64,000 bases of DNA from Pedobacter sp. ASV28. GTDB lineage: Bacteria > Bacteroidota > Bacteroidia > Sphingobacteriales > Sphingobacteriaceae. The stretch lies in assembly GCF_016428855.1 (NCBI RefSeq), contig NZ_JAELTN010000003.1, forward strand, positions 1 to 64,000. The letters are read 5' to 3'. The notes beneath the pieces were generated by a model. It made no database searches and had not been told where the DNA came from. It saw only the letters and a program-made list of their open reading frames with translations. Positions 36,066-44,667 of this stretch are shown here, one piece after another. The translations under genes were made by a program, and so were the position numbers. Numbering within the stretch: the stretch's first letter is position 1; each line of letters begins with the position of its first letter.

Positions 36066-36901
36066 TGGCACAATATATCTTATTTAACGATGAGTTTTTT
36101 TTGGATGATAGTGCCATCATCAAATCTAGCAATAGAGGGTTCAAATTTGGAGATGCCCTGTTCGAATCAATGTGTTCAAGCAATGGTAAACTACAATTTG
36201 CAGAACTGCATGCAGATCGGTTAACAGCGGGAATGAAAGCACTTAAAATGGAAGGTTATAACCTTTTGGATGAGTATTTTCTGAAACAAAAAACCGCTGA
36301 GCTAACAAAGAAGAATAAATGGACTGGAAATGTACGTTTTAGACTTAGCATTTATCGAGATGGAGAAGGCCTATATATTCCGGAAACCAATAAGGTAGGT
36401 TACCTTTTGGAAGCAAAACCTCTTGAAAAACTAATGTACGAGCTGAATAAAAAAGGTCTGATCATTGATGTATATGATGAAATTACTAAACCAATCAATA
36501 AACTTTCCAATTATAAAACAACCAATGCCCTGCCTTTCGTGATGGCGGGAATTTATCAAAAGCAACACCGACTGGATGAAACTTTTTTGTTGAACCAAAA
36601 TGGGTTTTTATGTGAAAGCACCAGTTCTAATATATTTGTAGGTTATCAGAATAGCCTCTACACCCCAGCATTGTCTGAAGGTTGTGTAGCTGGTGTAATG
36701 CGGAATGTAGTGATGCAATTGGCCAAACAAAATCAATTGCCCCTAGTAGAAGCGCAGATTAATCCCGAAATATTAAAAGAAGCAGATGAGGTATTTGTTA
36801 CCAATGCTGTTAATGGTATTCGTTGGGTAATGGGTTATGGGCGCAAAAGATATTTTAACGAAATGGCTAAGCTATTAAGTGCCAAATTAAGTGTTTTGTA
36901 A
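36065..36901 (+). CDS. Class IV aminotransferase (branched-chain aminotransferase / aminodeoxychorismate lyase type)
   Basis: A 278-residue fold-type IV PLP enzyme. Features include RGFKFGDALFESMCSSNGKLQFAELHADRL, VRFRLSIYRDGEG, and the PLP Lys in SNYKTTNALPFVMAG. CESTSSNIFVGYQ and SEGCVAGVMRNVV form the conserved C-terminal region. At 278 residues it is shorter than a classical BCAT and close to PabC, the lyase that releases 4-aminobenzoate. A PabB-type gene occurs 15 kb away without a lyase, so PabC is a reasonable guess but unproven. Translation is coupled to rluD by a one-base overlap. Confidence 0.87.
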   Translation: MAQYILFNDEFFLDDSAIIKSSNRGFKFGDALFESMCSSNGKLQFAELHADRLTAGMKALKMEGYNLLDEYFLKQKTAELTKKNKWTGNVRFRLSIYRDGEGLYIPETNKVGYLLEAKPLEKLMYELNKKGLIIDVYDEITKPINKLSNYKTTNALPFVMAGIYQKQHRLDETFLLNQNGFLCESTSSNIFVGYQNSLYTPALSEGCVAGVMRNVVMQLAKQNQLPLVEAQINPEILKEADEVFVTNAVNGIRWVMGYGRKRYFNEMAKLLSAKLSVL

Positions 36902-37040
36902 ATAGGTTGTTTTTTCTGATCGCTAGTGATGGCTTTGGTGTACCATGAGATGAAAATGATCTTCATGTATTTTATTGCTTACAGAAGAATTTTCGGTTTG
37001 AATTTTGTGTATTATTGGGTACACACAAATTTAAACCGAT

Positions 37041-37790
37041 ATGAAAAAATTACTCATTGTCGTCATGGCTTGCTATGCCCTGAACGCTCGTTCGCAAGTG
37101 AACGAAACCCAAAATTTTCTTTACCTCTATTCGGATTCTGTAATCCATGCGCAAAATATCAGATTGCGTCCCGATTTTTCAGGCGCTTGGATACTTAGGG
37201 CCGACTCTCGGCGGGTACCCATAGGAGGGGTTAAATTCTTTAGTAATGAAGATGGTTTTTTTGCCAATACTAGAAGGCTGAATTATTTTGGCGAAGTATC
37301 ATTCTCAGAAAGGACTATAGAAGGAAAGATTAATCTTTATCAACAGATAATTTATGATCCTATTCTTTTTGAAGTCGATTATTACAGGTTTAGGAATACG
37401 AGGAGGCAAACTGTAGATACGCGAATGTTCTATAACAAGGGATTTTCCGATCTGAAAAAGGTAAATTATGCTAACCTGAGTAAAGATATGGCAGATCATC
37501 CAAAAAGCTTGGATTTCTTAAAGAGTTACAGGAAAAGTAGGAGAGTTGGTACGGCCATGTATGTGGCCGCTGGAGCAGCCATTATTGCCAGTGCGGTGAC
37601 CTTTCTTTCTGGTACAGGTATGAAACAAGATGGTACTACTTTTGGGAATATGCCAAACTATAAATTCAAGGACGATACTGGAAGTTTTGTGTTGATGGGA
37701 CTTGGTGCAGGCTTGGGTATAGGTGGATATTTTATCCAAGCATCTGGTTCAAGAAATATAGGAAGAGCTATTGATGCTTATAACCAATAA
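37041..37790 (+). CDS. Secreted or membrane protein of unknown function
   Basis: A 249-residue protein with signal peptide MKKLLIVVMACYALNARSQ. The middle is beta-rich (VGGVKFFSNEDGFFANT-like, RFRNTRRQTVDTRMFYNKGFSDLKK). The C-terminal part contains two Gly/Ala-rich hydrophobic segments (about residues 172-190 and 213-232) that could insert as a glycine-zipper hairpin. No family recognised. An imperfect inverted repeat, AATTTTGTGTA (37001-37011) with TACACACAAATT (37020-37031), lies just upstream and may be an operator. A terminator follows the gene. Confidence 0.75.
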   Translation: MKKLLIVVMACYALNARSQVNETQNFLYLYSDSVIHAQNIRLRPDFSGAWILRADSRRVPIGGVKFFSNEDGFFANTRRLNYFGEVSFSERTIEGKINLYQQIIYDPILFEVDYYRFRNTRRQTVDTRMFYNKGFSDLKKVNYANLSKDMADHPKSLDFLKSYRKSRRVGTAMYVAAGAAIIASAVTFLSGTGMKQDGTTFGNMPNYKFKDDTGSFVLMGLGAGLGIGGYFIQASGSRNIGRAIDAYNQ

Positions 37791-37808
37791 TCTCTGTAAA
37801 AGGATAGG

Positions 37809-37847
37809 TAACAGGCAGTGCTGTAATACGCCTGCCTGTTATTTTTT
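37809..37847 (+). terminator. Terminator of the 37041-37790 gene
   Basis: A perfect 10-bp stem TAACAGGCAG (37809-37818) with CTGCCTGTTA (37832-37841), 13-base loop, then TTTTTT. It lies just before the convergent fmt stop. Confidence 0.88.
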
Positions 37848-37851
37848 AAGT

Positions 37852-38760
37852 TTATAAGCGCATCCCTCTCAAAAATTCTTCAACAGACATGCGCTTTTTA
37901 CCTTCATACTGAAGGTCAATTAATTTTAAAAAACCATCTTTTGCGGCAAATTTCAGGTAAGTTTTACCATCGGTCAAAAAAGCCCCAACGGGAATGTCGG
38001 GTTTTTTAGTTTCTAATTCAGCTTTAAAGATTTTTAAGCCTTTATCATTTAAAGTACAAAAAGCTGTTGGATAAGGGCTGAGTCCGCGGATAAAGTTGTA
38101 TATAGTTTGACTGGGTTGGTTCCAGTCAATTTTGCAAAAGTCCTTAAATATTTTTGGTGCTTCCTTTAGCTCACCGCCCTGTGGTTGTGGCACCTCATTG
38201 TAAGTATTGGTTTCTATGGCCTTCACTGTTTTTACCAGTAAATCTGCACCAAGCACCATCAATTTATCATGAAGAGAACCAGCAGTTTCATCATCTGCAA
38301 TGGGAATGGAATCTGAAAAAATAATATCACCCGTATCAATTTCCTGTTTTAAGAAAAATGTAGTGACACCGGTTTCTTTTTCTCCATTGATGATGACATG
38401 GTTAATGGGGGCTGCACCGCGATATTGGGGAAGTAAAGAACCATGCAGATTAATTGTACCTTTTGTTGGCATATTCCATACTATTTCGGGCAACATCCTA
38501 AAAGCAACTACTATAAACAGATCGGCCCTTAACGATTTCAGGTCTTCTATGAACACTGGATCTTTTAGCTTTAAAGGTTGTAAAACTTTTAACCCATTTT
38601 CTACGGCATATTTTTTTACTGCACTCTCATTTAACTTTTGCCCACGTCCGGCAGGTTTATCGGCAGCAGTTACTACTCCTGCAATATCGAAGCCCGAATT
38701 TTTCAAGGCGCTTAATGAGGCGACTGCAAAATTTGGGGTGCCCATAAAAACTATTCTCAT
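37852..38760 (-). CDS. fmt: Methionyl-tRNA formyltransferase
   Basis: A 302-residue cytosolic enzyme that formylates initiator Met-tRNA from 10-formyl-THF. It starts MRIVFMGTPNFAVASLSAL and has PAGRGQKLNESAVKKYA. The catalytic core Asn-His-Asp is seen in GTINLHGSLLPQYRGAAPINHVIINGEKETGVTTF and EIDTGDII. The C-terminal OB-like domain contains IYNFIRGLSPYPTAFC and ends KKRMSVEEFLRGMRL. Full length. It is convergent with the preceding gene's terminator and ~100 bases from smpB on the same strand. Confidence 0.97.
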   Translation of the reverse strand: MRIVFMGTPNFAVASLSALKNSGFDIAGVVTAADKPAGRGQKLNESAVKKYAVENGLKVLQPLKLKDPVFIEDLKSLRADLFIVVAFRMLPEIVWNMPTKGTINLHGSLLPQYRGAAPINHVIINGEKETGVTTFFLKQEIDTGDIIFSDSIPIADDETAGSLHDKLMVLGADLLVKTVKAIETNTYNEVPQPQGGELKEAPKIFKDFCKIDWNQPSQTIYNFIRGLSPYPTAFCTLNDKGLKIFKAELETKKPDIPVGAFLTDGKTYLKFAAKDGFLKLIDLQYEGKKRMSVEEFLRGMRL

Positions 38761-38863
38761 CTTCTTTCTTTTACAATTTTAGATTTATGAATGACCGATT
38801 GAACAAGGTATACTAATGTTTTAAGTCTGGTTTCGGCCGAGGTATTTTTAATGAATTTGTGGA

Positions 38864-39313
38864 CTAAAACTTCATCGCTCTATCCAATTCTCTTTTGCTT
38901 TCTCTTTCTTTGATCGTGTCTCGTTTGTCAAATTCTTTTTTACCTTGGGCCAAGGCAATCTCAATTTTGGCAAAACCTCTTTCATTAATGAAAATTCTTA
39001 GTGGAACAATGGTGTATCCCTTTTCCTCCCCCTTGGTGCTCAGTTTTTTAAGTTCTTTTTTGTGAAGTAACAAGACCCTGTCTCTTTTAATATCATGGTG
39101 ATAGAAAGAGCTATGACTATATTCTGAAATGTGTAGGTTGCGGATATATAGATCGTTGTCAATAAACATACAGAAAGCATCCGTTAGATTTGCTTTCCCT
39201 TGTCTTATCGATTTAATCTCGGTACCAAGCAAAGCAATTCCCGCTACGTACTTATCTAAAATGTGGTAGTCGAAGAAGGCCCGCTTGTTTTTTATTTGTA
39301 TATCGTTAGGCAT
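38864..39313 (-). CDS. smpB: SsrA-binding protein SmpB
   Basis: A 149-residue partner of tmRNA in trans-translation. It has IKNKRAFFDYHILDKYVAGIALLGTEIKSIRQGKANLTDAF, YSHSSFYHHDIKRDRVLLLHKKEL and the C-terminal basic tail (GKKEFDKRDTIKERESKRELDRAMKF) that enters the decoding centre. The ATG at 39313 (MPNDIQIKNK) is chosen: the 26 codons upstream are not family-like. A near-consensus -7 word GATATTTG ends five bases before this ATG, again a near-leaderless start. The tmRNA gene itself is not in the window. Confidence 0.95.
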   Translation of the reverse strand: MPNDIQIKNKRAFFDYHILDKYVAGIALLGTEIKSIRQGKANLTDAFCMFIDNDLYIRNLHISEYSHSSFYHHDIKRDRVLLLHKKELKKLSTKGEEKGYTIVPLRIFINERGFAKIEIALAQGKKEFDKRDTIKERESKRELDRAMKF

Positions 39314-39483
39314 AGCACAAATATCAACAATTCTTGGAGATAAGTATAAAATTAATCCATAATAGATTACATAAATGCAATTAAGATGCATTTATGTCCA
39401 TGAATTTATATTTGCAACAAATTTGCATTAGTGGTAGTTTTTAGATTTGTAAAATTTAATTTTAAATTAACTTTAAATTATTT

Positions 39484-39499
39484 TTTAGATTAATCTAAA
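39484..39499. promoter_or_regulatory. MntR-type operator palindrome at the TonB receptor promoter
   Basis: TTTAGATTAATCTAAA is a perfect 16-bp palindrome of form TTTAGA-N4-TCTAAA. It lies four bases upstream of the -7 element TATTTTTG (39504-39511), in the -33/spacer region, well placed for repression. The same arms with spacing 4 recur at 45342-45357 on the mntR promoter. A shorter related word TTTAGATTTG occurs at 39440-39449. Confidence 0.72.
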
Positions 39500-39503
39500 T
39501 TTA

Positions 39504-39511
39504 TATTTTTG
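39504..39511 (+). promoter_or_regulatory. -7 element of the TonB receptor gene
   Basis: TATTTTTG, an exact TAnnTTTG match, 18 bases upstream of the ATG at 39530. Confidence 0.6.
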
Positions 39512-39529
39512 TGAAACTAATTTTTGAAC

Positions 39530-41815
39530 ATGAAAAGATATATACTATTGTTTCTGGCTTACTTCTTATCTGTATTTTATGTTAAGGCCCAAGATTTTGT
39601 AATAAAGGGAGTAGTAGAGAGTGGTGATGTTAAAGTACAAAAGGCTACACTTCGCTTAATAGAGCTGCAACGTTCTAGTCAAACTAATGAATATGGAGAA
39701 TTTGGTTTTGTAGCCATAAGCCCCGGTAAATACCAATTACGTATTAGTGCTTTGGGCTATAAAACTCAGTTAAATACCATTTATATAACTGGCGACACCA
39801 TTTTGAATTTTAATCTGGTTGAACAGAAAGAAGATCTTAGCGAAGTGGTCGTTACGGGCACTTATAAGGAAGTGAATAGGTTGGAGAGCCCGGTTCCGGT
39901 AGAAATTTATACGGCAAAGTTCTTCAGGAAAAATCCAACACCCAGTATTTTCGATGCGCTACAGAATGTAAATGGCGTAAGACCCCAGTTAAATTGTAAT
40001 ATATGTAATACGGGCGATATTCACATTAACGGTTTGGAAGGACCATATACCATGGTGTTGATTGATGGTATGCCGATTGTCAGCAGTTTATCTACTGTGT
40101 ATGGTTTATCGGGTATTCCTAACTCATTGGTAGAAAGAATAGAAATTGTCAAGGGACCCGCCTCTTCTTTGTACGGAAGTGAAGCAGTAGGTGGCCTGAT
40201 CAATATCATTACCAAAAATGTAAATCATGCACCCCGATTTAGTGCTGATGTGATGAGCACAAGTTACTTGGAAAACAACATAGATGTGGGATTCAAGACT
40301 AACTTTGGAAAGAAAAGCACAGTGCTAACAGGCCTGAATTACTTTAAATATGGCCATAAGGTAGATCATAATCATGATGGTTTTACAGATGTGACCTTGC
40401 AGGACCGCATTTCGGTTTTTCAAAAGTGGAACTTCGACAGAAAAGAAAATAGATTGTTTTCTTTAGTTGGCAGGTTCTTGTATGAAGATAGGTGGGGAGG
40501 CGAAATGGGATGGAACAAGCATTTTAGAGGTGGTGATGAGGTATATGGCGAGAGTATATACACTAAACGTTTTGAGCTGCTGGGTAATTACCAGTTGCCT
40601 ATCAAAGAAAAAATGTTCTTTTCTTTCTCTATGACAAACCATGACCAAGACAGTAGGTATGGTACGACCTCTTACATTGCGCAACAACAAATTGCTTTTT
40701 CTCAGCTTACTTGGGACAAAAAGATAGGGAGGCATGATCTCTTATTTGGTACGGCTTTTAGGTATACTTACTACGACGATAATACGCCTGCAACAGCGTC
40801 GGCCAATTTGCTAAATGAAGAGAATCAACCTGAACGCACCTATTTGCCTGGCATTTTTATACAAGATGAAATTAAACTTGCCTCCAAACATGCACTCCTG
40901 TTGGGGATGAGGTATGATTATAATTCTATTCATGGTCATATTTTTACTCCGCGTTTAGCATATAAATTCAATTTTGATGAGACAAGCATACTTAGGTTAA
41001 ATGCTGGAACTGGTTTTAGGGTGGTCAATATCTTTACGGAAGACCATGCCGCCTTAACTGGGGCAAGAGAAGTAGTTGTTGCAAATGAGCTGAAACCAGA
41101 AAGGACTTATAATGTGAATTTGAACTACCTGAAAAAACTTTTCTCTACAAATGGTTCCATATATACTTTCGATCTTTCTTCGTTTTATACGCATTTTAAG
41201 AATCGGATTGTAGGAGATTATGAAACCAATCCGAATGAAATAAGGTATGATAATCTAAAGGGTTATGCCGTAAGTAAAGGCATAACGGCCAATATAGATG
41301 TGGCTCTAAGGGCTGGGTTAAAAATTAACGCAGGCATTACTTATCAGGATGTTTCACTGATGGAAGATGGCGTGAAAACCCAACAAATATTAACAGAGAA
41401 ATTCATGGGGACCTGGGCGATTTCCTATCGTATTGAAAAGCTTAATCTTGGCATTGATTATACAGGAAATATTTATGGGCCCATGCGATTACCTTTAATT
41501 AGTGAATTAGATCCACGTAAGCCTTATTCGCCTGCTTGGAGTATTCAGAATATTCAGTTTGTATATAATGGCTTTAAGCATATAGAGCTTTATGCAGGGG
41601 TTAAAAATCTTTTGAATTTCACGCCAAATAAAGGTAATCCATTTATCATTGCCCGAGCCAACGATCCATTTGATAAACAAGTGCAGTTTGATGGCGAAGG
41701 AAAGGCAATGGTCACACCAAATAATCCGTATGGTTTAACCTTTGATCCGAGTTATGTATACGCCCCAAATCAGGGCATTAGGGGGTTCTTTGGGCTGAGA
41801 TTGACATTTAATTGA
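39530..41815 (+). CDS. TonB-dependent outer membrane receptor (predicted metal or chelate uptake)
   Basis: A 761-residue outer-membrane transporter. The ATG at 39530 (MKRYILLFLAYFLSVFYVKAQ) gives a signal peptide; the TTG two codons upstream is rejected. Residues ~22-100 are a carboxypeptidase-regulatory-like domain. The plug (~110-225) has LSEVVVTGTYKEVNR, LNCNICNTGDIHINGLEGPY and VERIEIVKGPASSLYGSEAVGGLINIITK. The rest is a 22-strand-type barrel ending in GIRGFFGLRLTFN. The Cys-x-x-Cys in the plug is unusual for siderophore receptors generally but occurs in a Bacteroidota branch. The MntR-like operator upstream suggests manganese uptake. A secreted thioredoxin-fold gene follows after 71 bases. 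Confidence 0.9.
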   Translation: MKRYILLFLAYFLSVFYVKAQDFVIKGVVESGDVKVQKATLRLIELQRSSQTNEYGEFGFVAISPGKYQLRISALGYKTQLNTIYITGDTILNFNLVEQKEDLSEVVVTGTYKEVNRLESPVPVEIYTAKFFRKNPTPSIFDALQNVNGVRPQLNCNICNTGDIHINGLEGPYTMVLIDGMPIVSSLSTVYGLSGIPNSLVERIEIVKGPASSLYGSEAVGGLINIITKNVNHAPRFSADVMSTSYLENNIDVGFKTNFGKKSTVLTGLNYFKYGHKVDHNHDGFTDVTLQDRISVFQKWNFDRKENRLFSLVGRFLYEDRWGGEMGWNKHFRGGDEVYGESIYTKRFELLGNYQLPIKEKMFFSFSMTNHDQDSRYGTTSYIAQQQIAFSQLTWDKKIGRHDLLFGTAFRYTYYDDNTPATASANLLNEENQPERTYLPGIFIQDEIKLASKHALLLGMRYDYNSIHGHIFTPRLAYKFNFDETSILRLNAGTGFRVVNIFTEDHAALTGAREVVVANELKPERTYNVNLNYLKKLFSTNGSIYTFDLSSFYTHFKNRIVGDYETNPNEIRYDNLKGYAVSKGITANIDVALRAGLKINAGITYQDVSLMEDGVKTQQILTEKFMGTWAISYRIEKLNLGIDYTGNIYGPMRLPLISELDPRKPYSPAWSIQNIQFVYNGFKHIELYAGVKNLLNFTPNKGNPFIIARANDPFDKQVQFDGEGKAMVTPNNPYGLTFDPSYVYAPNQGIRGFFGLRLTFN

Positions 41816-41886
41816 TGAGATAGGTTTAAGGTTTAATTGTTGAAAATATGGGCGGTTCTATATCGCCCATATCTATTTTTTTATTG

Positions 41887-42351
41887 ATGAAAAAGTTGCT
41901 TTTCTGTATCATGATGTTTTTTAACCTCTTGACATATGGTCAACAAATAAAGGAGCAGCTTAAAAGTTATAAAATTGATCAATTAGAGAAATTACAAAAA
42001 GTGGAACCAAGAAAGGTATTAATCTACGTTTATGCCAGTTGGTGTAGTTACTGCAAGGCTATGGATCAGGTAGTTTGGAGGGATACATCTATAATCAGGC
42101 TATTGAATCGGTCTGTATACTTTGTAAAATTCGACGTTGAACAACAAGATGTGGTTTTTTTCAATGGAGCAAAATATGATTTTAAGGCAAGCAAAGGTGT
42201 TCATGATTTCGTATTGGAAATTACCCGTAGTAAACATCAAATAGCCTATCCAATGTTGGTGCTTTGGAGCGAGGATTATAAACCACTTATTGAATATCAC
42301 AGTTTTCTTTCGGCTAAAGAACTTAAGGAAATATTACTAGCGTATTTATAG
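41887..42351 (+). CDS. Secreted thioredoxin-fold protein with CxxC
   Basis: A 154-residue periplasmic protein. The ATG at 41887 (MKKLLFCIMMFFNLLTYGQ) gives a signal peptide. The thioredoxin fold has VLIYVYASWCSYCKAMDQVVW with a WCSYC active site, and the cis-Pro region IAYPMLVLWSEDYK. It resembles the thioredoxin_7 / DUF255-like group rather than TlpA. It follows the TonB receptor on the same strand with no terminator between, so it is probably part of the MntR-controlled unit. A substrate could be the plug CxxC of the receptor; that is speculation. Confidence 0.87.
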   Translation: MKKLLFCIMMFFNLLTYGQQIKEQLKSYKIDQLEKLQKVEPRKVLIYVYASWCSYCKAMDQVVWRDTSIIRLLNRSVYFVKFDVEQQDVVFFNGAKYDFKASKGVHDFVLEITRSKHQIAYPMLVLWSEDYKPLIEYHSFLSAKELKEILLAYL

Positions 42352-42368
42352 GACGCTCATCTTTCTTA

Positions 42369-42777
42369 TTATATTGTGGCCTTAATTTTATAAATCGTTT
42401 TAGCTATTGATTTTGTGGGTTTATCCATATCATTTATGGTAAAATCAACAGCTGTTCTTATTAAAGTTTCCACTTTTGGATGGTTATAGTCGTTTTGTTC
42501 TTTTACATCGATATGTCTGACCAGGTTGCCTGTTCCTAGTAAGTAAATGATCGGGATCTTTTAGAAGGGGGGCTTTATTAAAGCGAGCTTTAGATGTTTA
42601 GTGTAGATGGGTAGCATGCAGAACGCATCAGATAGCTTCTCAGATATGAAAAACAACGGTCAGTGCATGGGTATGGTACGGCATCTGGGTAAATTTTTAA
42701 GATAGAGGAGCTTAAATCACAAAACAGTTCGATAACTTTTGCGGTTTCAATTTTAATAGCGCTTGAAAAGCTGCGTG
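42369..42777 (-). pseudogene. Frameshifted remnant of a DUF1801-like gene
   Basis: Minus-strand translation gives consecutive protein-like pieces in different frames: VIELFCDLSSSILKIYPDA, then KLSDAFCMLPIYTKHLKLA, then FNKAPLLKDPDHLL, then LGTGNLVRHIDVKEQ continuing to a TAA at 42371-42369. Joined, they read as one protein resembling the DUF1801 family (YPDAV, FC-L-Y-KH--L-F, LL-GTG---RHI). At least three frameshifts and no start codon make it a dead gene. It fills the gap between the receptor operon and mntH. The family name is from memory of conserved words. Confidence 0.7.
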
Positions 42778-42807
42778 TTTTTTAGATCGAGTTCAAATAG
42801 AGATTTT

Positions 42808-44667
42808 TTATCGGACAATTAATACCGGAATATCCACTTTGTGCCTTACCGAGTCTACGGTTGTGCCAAATATCAAATCTTTTAAGCCTTTATGGCCATG
42901 AGCACCCATTACCAATAGCTCTATATGGTTTTCCCTGCTAATTTCGGCTATAGCTTTTGAAGTACTTCCAAAACCAATATGCGGTGTAGCAGAATAGCCC
43001 AATTCTTTTAAGTTCTCTTGGTATTTCCTTAGATTATCTGCATCTGATTGTGTTTCGTGATCCAAAGCGGTTTCACCATGATAGCGTGCTGCTGCGGTCT
43101 CCACCACATGGATAAGATAATAATGGGCCGACTTTCCTCCTTGTATCAATGCATGGCGAATGGTATTTCTATCATTTTTAGAAAAATCGACAGTAATGCC
43201 AATCTTGCTGTAATTGATTTTTTCAATATTGGCTATGGCCAAAGCATTACCATGAGGGACATTGCCCAATCTTTTCTTTTTATTGATGAGGGGGTACATA
43301 AAGATATAGACCAGGAGTAGTCCAATAAGGATAGCCATAGGGACGACAAGGCCATAGATATACCAAGCGTTCGATTCAGATAGCCAACCGTTAATTTCCT
43401 CGATAACCAGTTTGATATTTAAGCTTACAATAACTAGGGCACTTAGCCAAGCTAAGATTTTAACCCAAGTTTTAATGGTAAACTCTTTCATTTCTTCCTT
43501 ATCTGAATTGAGATGGATAAGCGGTATGATAGCAAAGCCCAGCTGTAAGCTCAATACCACCTGACTTAAAATCAAAAGACCTCCCAAGGCCCTATCGCCA
43601 AAGTAAAGTATGGTAAAGAATGCGGGTATAATGGCCAGTAGTCTGGTAATTAAACGTCTCAGCCAAGGTTGTATCCTCAAATTTAAATGTCCTTCCATTA
43701 TAATTTGTCCGGCAAGTGTACCTGTAACCGTAGAACTTTGTCCGGCTGCGATTAGGGCAATAGCAAAAAGAGCTGGAGCCACATCGCCAAAAATATTGCT
43801 AAGCAGTTCGTGGGCATCTTGGATTTCGGCTACTTCATGAAAACCGTTTTTATAAAAAGCTGCAGCTGCTAAAATCAGTATAGCGGCATTCACAAAAAAT
43901 GCGAGGTTTAAAGCTACGGCAGTATCTATAAAATTGAACTTAATGGCCTCTTTAATCCCGGGCGAATCTCTTTCGAATTTACGGGTTTGCACAAGAGAAG
44001 AATGTAGATATAAGTTGTGGGGCATTACCGTGGCACCTATAATACCTATTGCAATATATAGCGCTTCTCCTCCCAACATAGAGGGTTCAAAACCTTTTAC
44101 AATTTCTTTTAGGGAAGGTTCCACAATAAACATTTCCACCAGAAAGGAAAGGCCCACAATAAACACCATGGAAACAATAAAAGCTTCCATTTTTCGCATG
44201 CCTTTGTTTAAGAGAAAAAGCAATAATACGGTATCGAATATGGTAATGGAAATGCCCCATATGAGCGGTAGGCCAAATAAAAGATTTAATCCGATGGCCA
44301 TTCCAATAATTTCAGCCAGATCGCAAGCTATAATGGCTGTTTGCGCCAGTATGAACAAAGGAAAATTTACCCATTTGGGATAAGTGTTTCTAGATGCCTG
44401 CGCTAAATCTAGTCCCCTTACAATACCCAGTCTGGCACTTAGCGACTGTAACAATAGGGCAATAAGGTTCGACATCAATAACACCCAAATCAATTGGTAG
44501 CCAAATTTACTGCCGCCTGCAATATCTGTCGCCCAATTACCAGGATCCATATAGCCAACGCTTACTAAGTAAGCAGGACCTAGAAATGCTAATATTCTTC
44601 TCCAGCCTTTACGTTTGTTGGTGGCTATACTCTGATGTACTTCGCTTAATGATTGTTTTTCGGTCAT
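42808..44667 (-). CDS. mntH: NRAMP manganese/metal transporter MntH with C-terminal UspA domain
   Basis: A 619-residue inner-membrane proton-coupled divalent metal importer fused to a universal-stress domain. Residues ~20-450 hold 11 membrane segments, with the metal-site words DPGNW (segment 1, in YMDPGNWATDI) and VMPHNLYLHSSLVQTR (segment 6, Ala/Met-Pro-His). Residues ~475-619 are a UspA domain starting KIGITVDFSKNDRNTI and ending with the nucleotide-binding VMGAHGHKGLKDLIFGTTVDSVRHKVDIPVLIVR. The start overlaps the mntR stop (TAATG), giving a two-gene operon. Usual MntH is about 410-450 residues; the extra 150 are the fused domain. Confidence 0.95.
   Translation of the reverse strand: MTEKQSLSEVHQSIATNKRKGWRRILAFLGPAYLVSVGYMDPGNWATDIAGGSKFGYQLIWVLLMSNLIALLLQSLSARLGIVRGLDLAQASRNTYPKWVNFPLFILAQTAIIACDLAEIIGMAIGLNLLFGLPLIWGISITIFDTVLLLFLLNKGMRKMEAFIVSMVFIVGLSFLVEMFIVEPSLKEIVKGFEPSMLGGEALYIAIGIIGATVMPHNLYLHSSLVQTRKFERDSPGIKEAIKFNFIDTAVALNLAFFVNAAILILAAAAFYKNGFHEVAEIQDAHELLSNIFGDVAPALFAIALIAAGQSSTVTGTLAGQIIMEGHLNLRIQPWLRRLITRLLAIIPAFFTILYFGDRALGGLLILSQVVLSLQLGFAIIPLIHLNSDKEEMKEFTIKTWVKILAWLSALVIVSLNIKLVIEEINGWLSESNAWYIYGLVVPMAILIGLLLVYIFMYPLINKKKRLGNVPHGNALAIANIEKINYSKIGITVDFSKNDRNTIRHALIQGGKSAHYYLIHVVETAAARYHGETALDHETQSDADNLRKYQENLKELGYSATPHIGFGSTSKAIAEISRENHIELLVMGAHGHKGLKDLIFGTTVDSVRHKVDIPVLIVR

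Noticed and set aside
36926-37198. 90-residue frame overlapping the start of the 37041 gene
   Set aside because: A different frame of the signal-peptide gene; Arg/Cys-rich composition without family words.
39313-39391. Longer smpB frame (26 extra residues)
   Set aside because: The extra part is AT-rich, not family-like, and the -7-like GATATTTG lies within it just before the ATG at 39313.
43048-44383. Plus-strand frames inside mntH
   Set aside because: Shadows of the NRAMP-UspA gene, which carries unambiguous family motifs on the minus strand.
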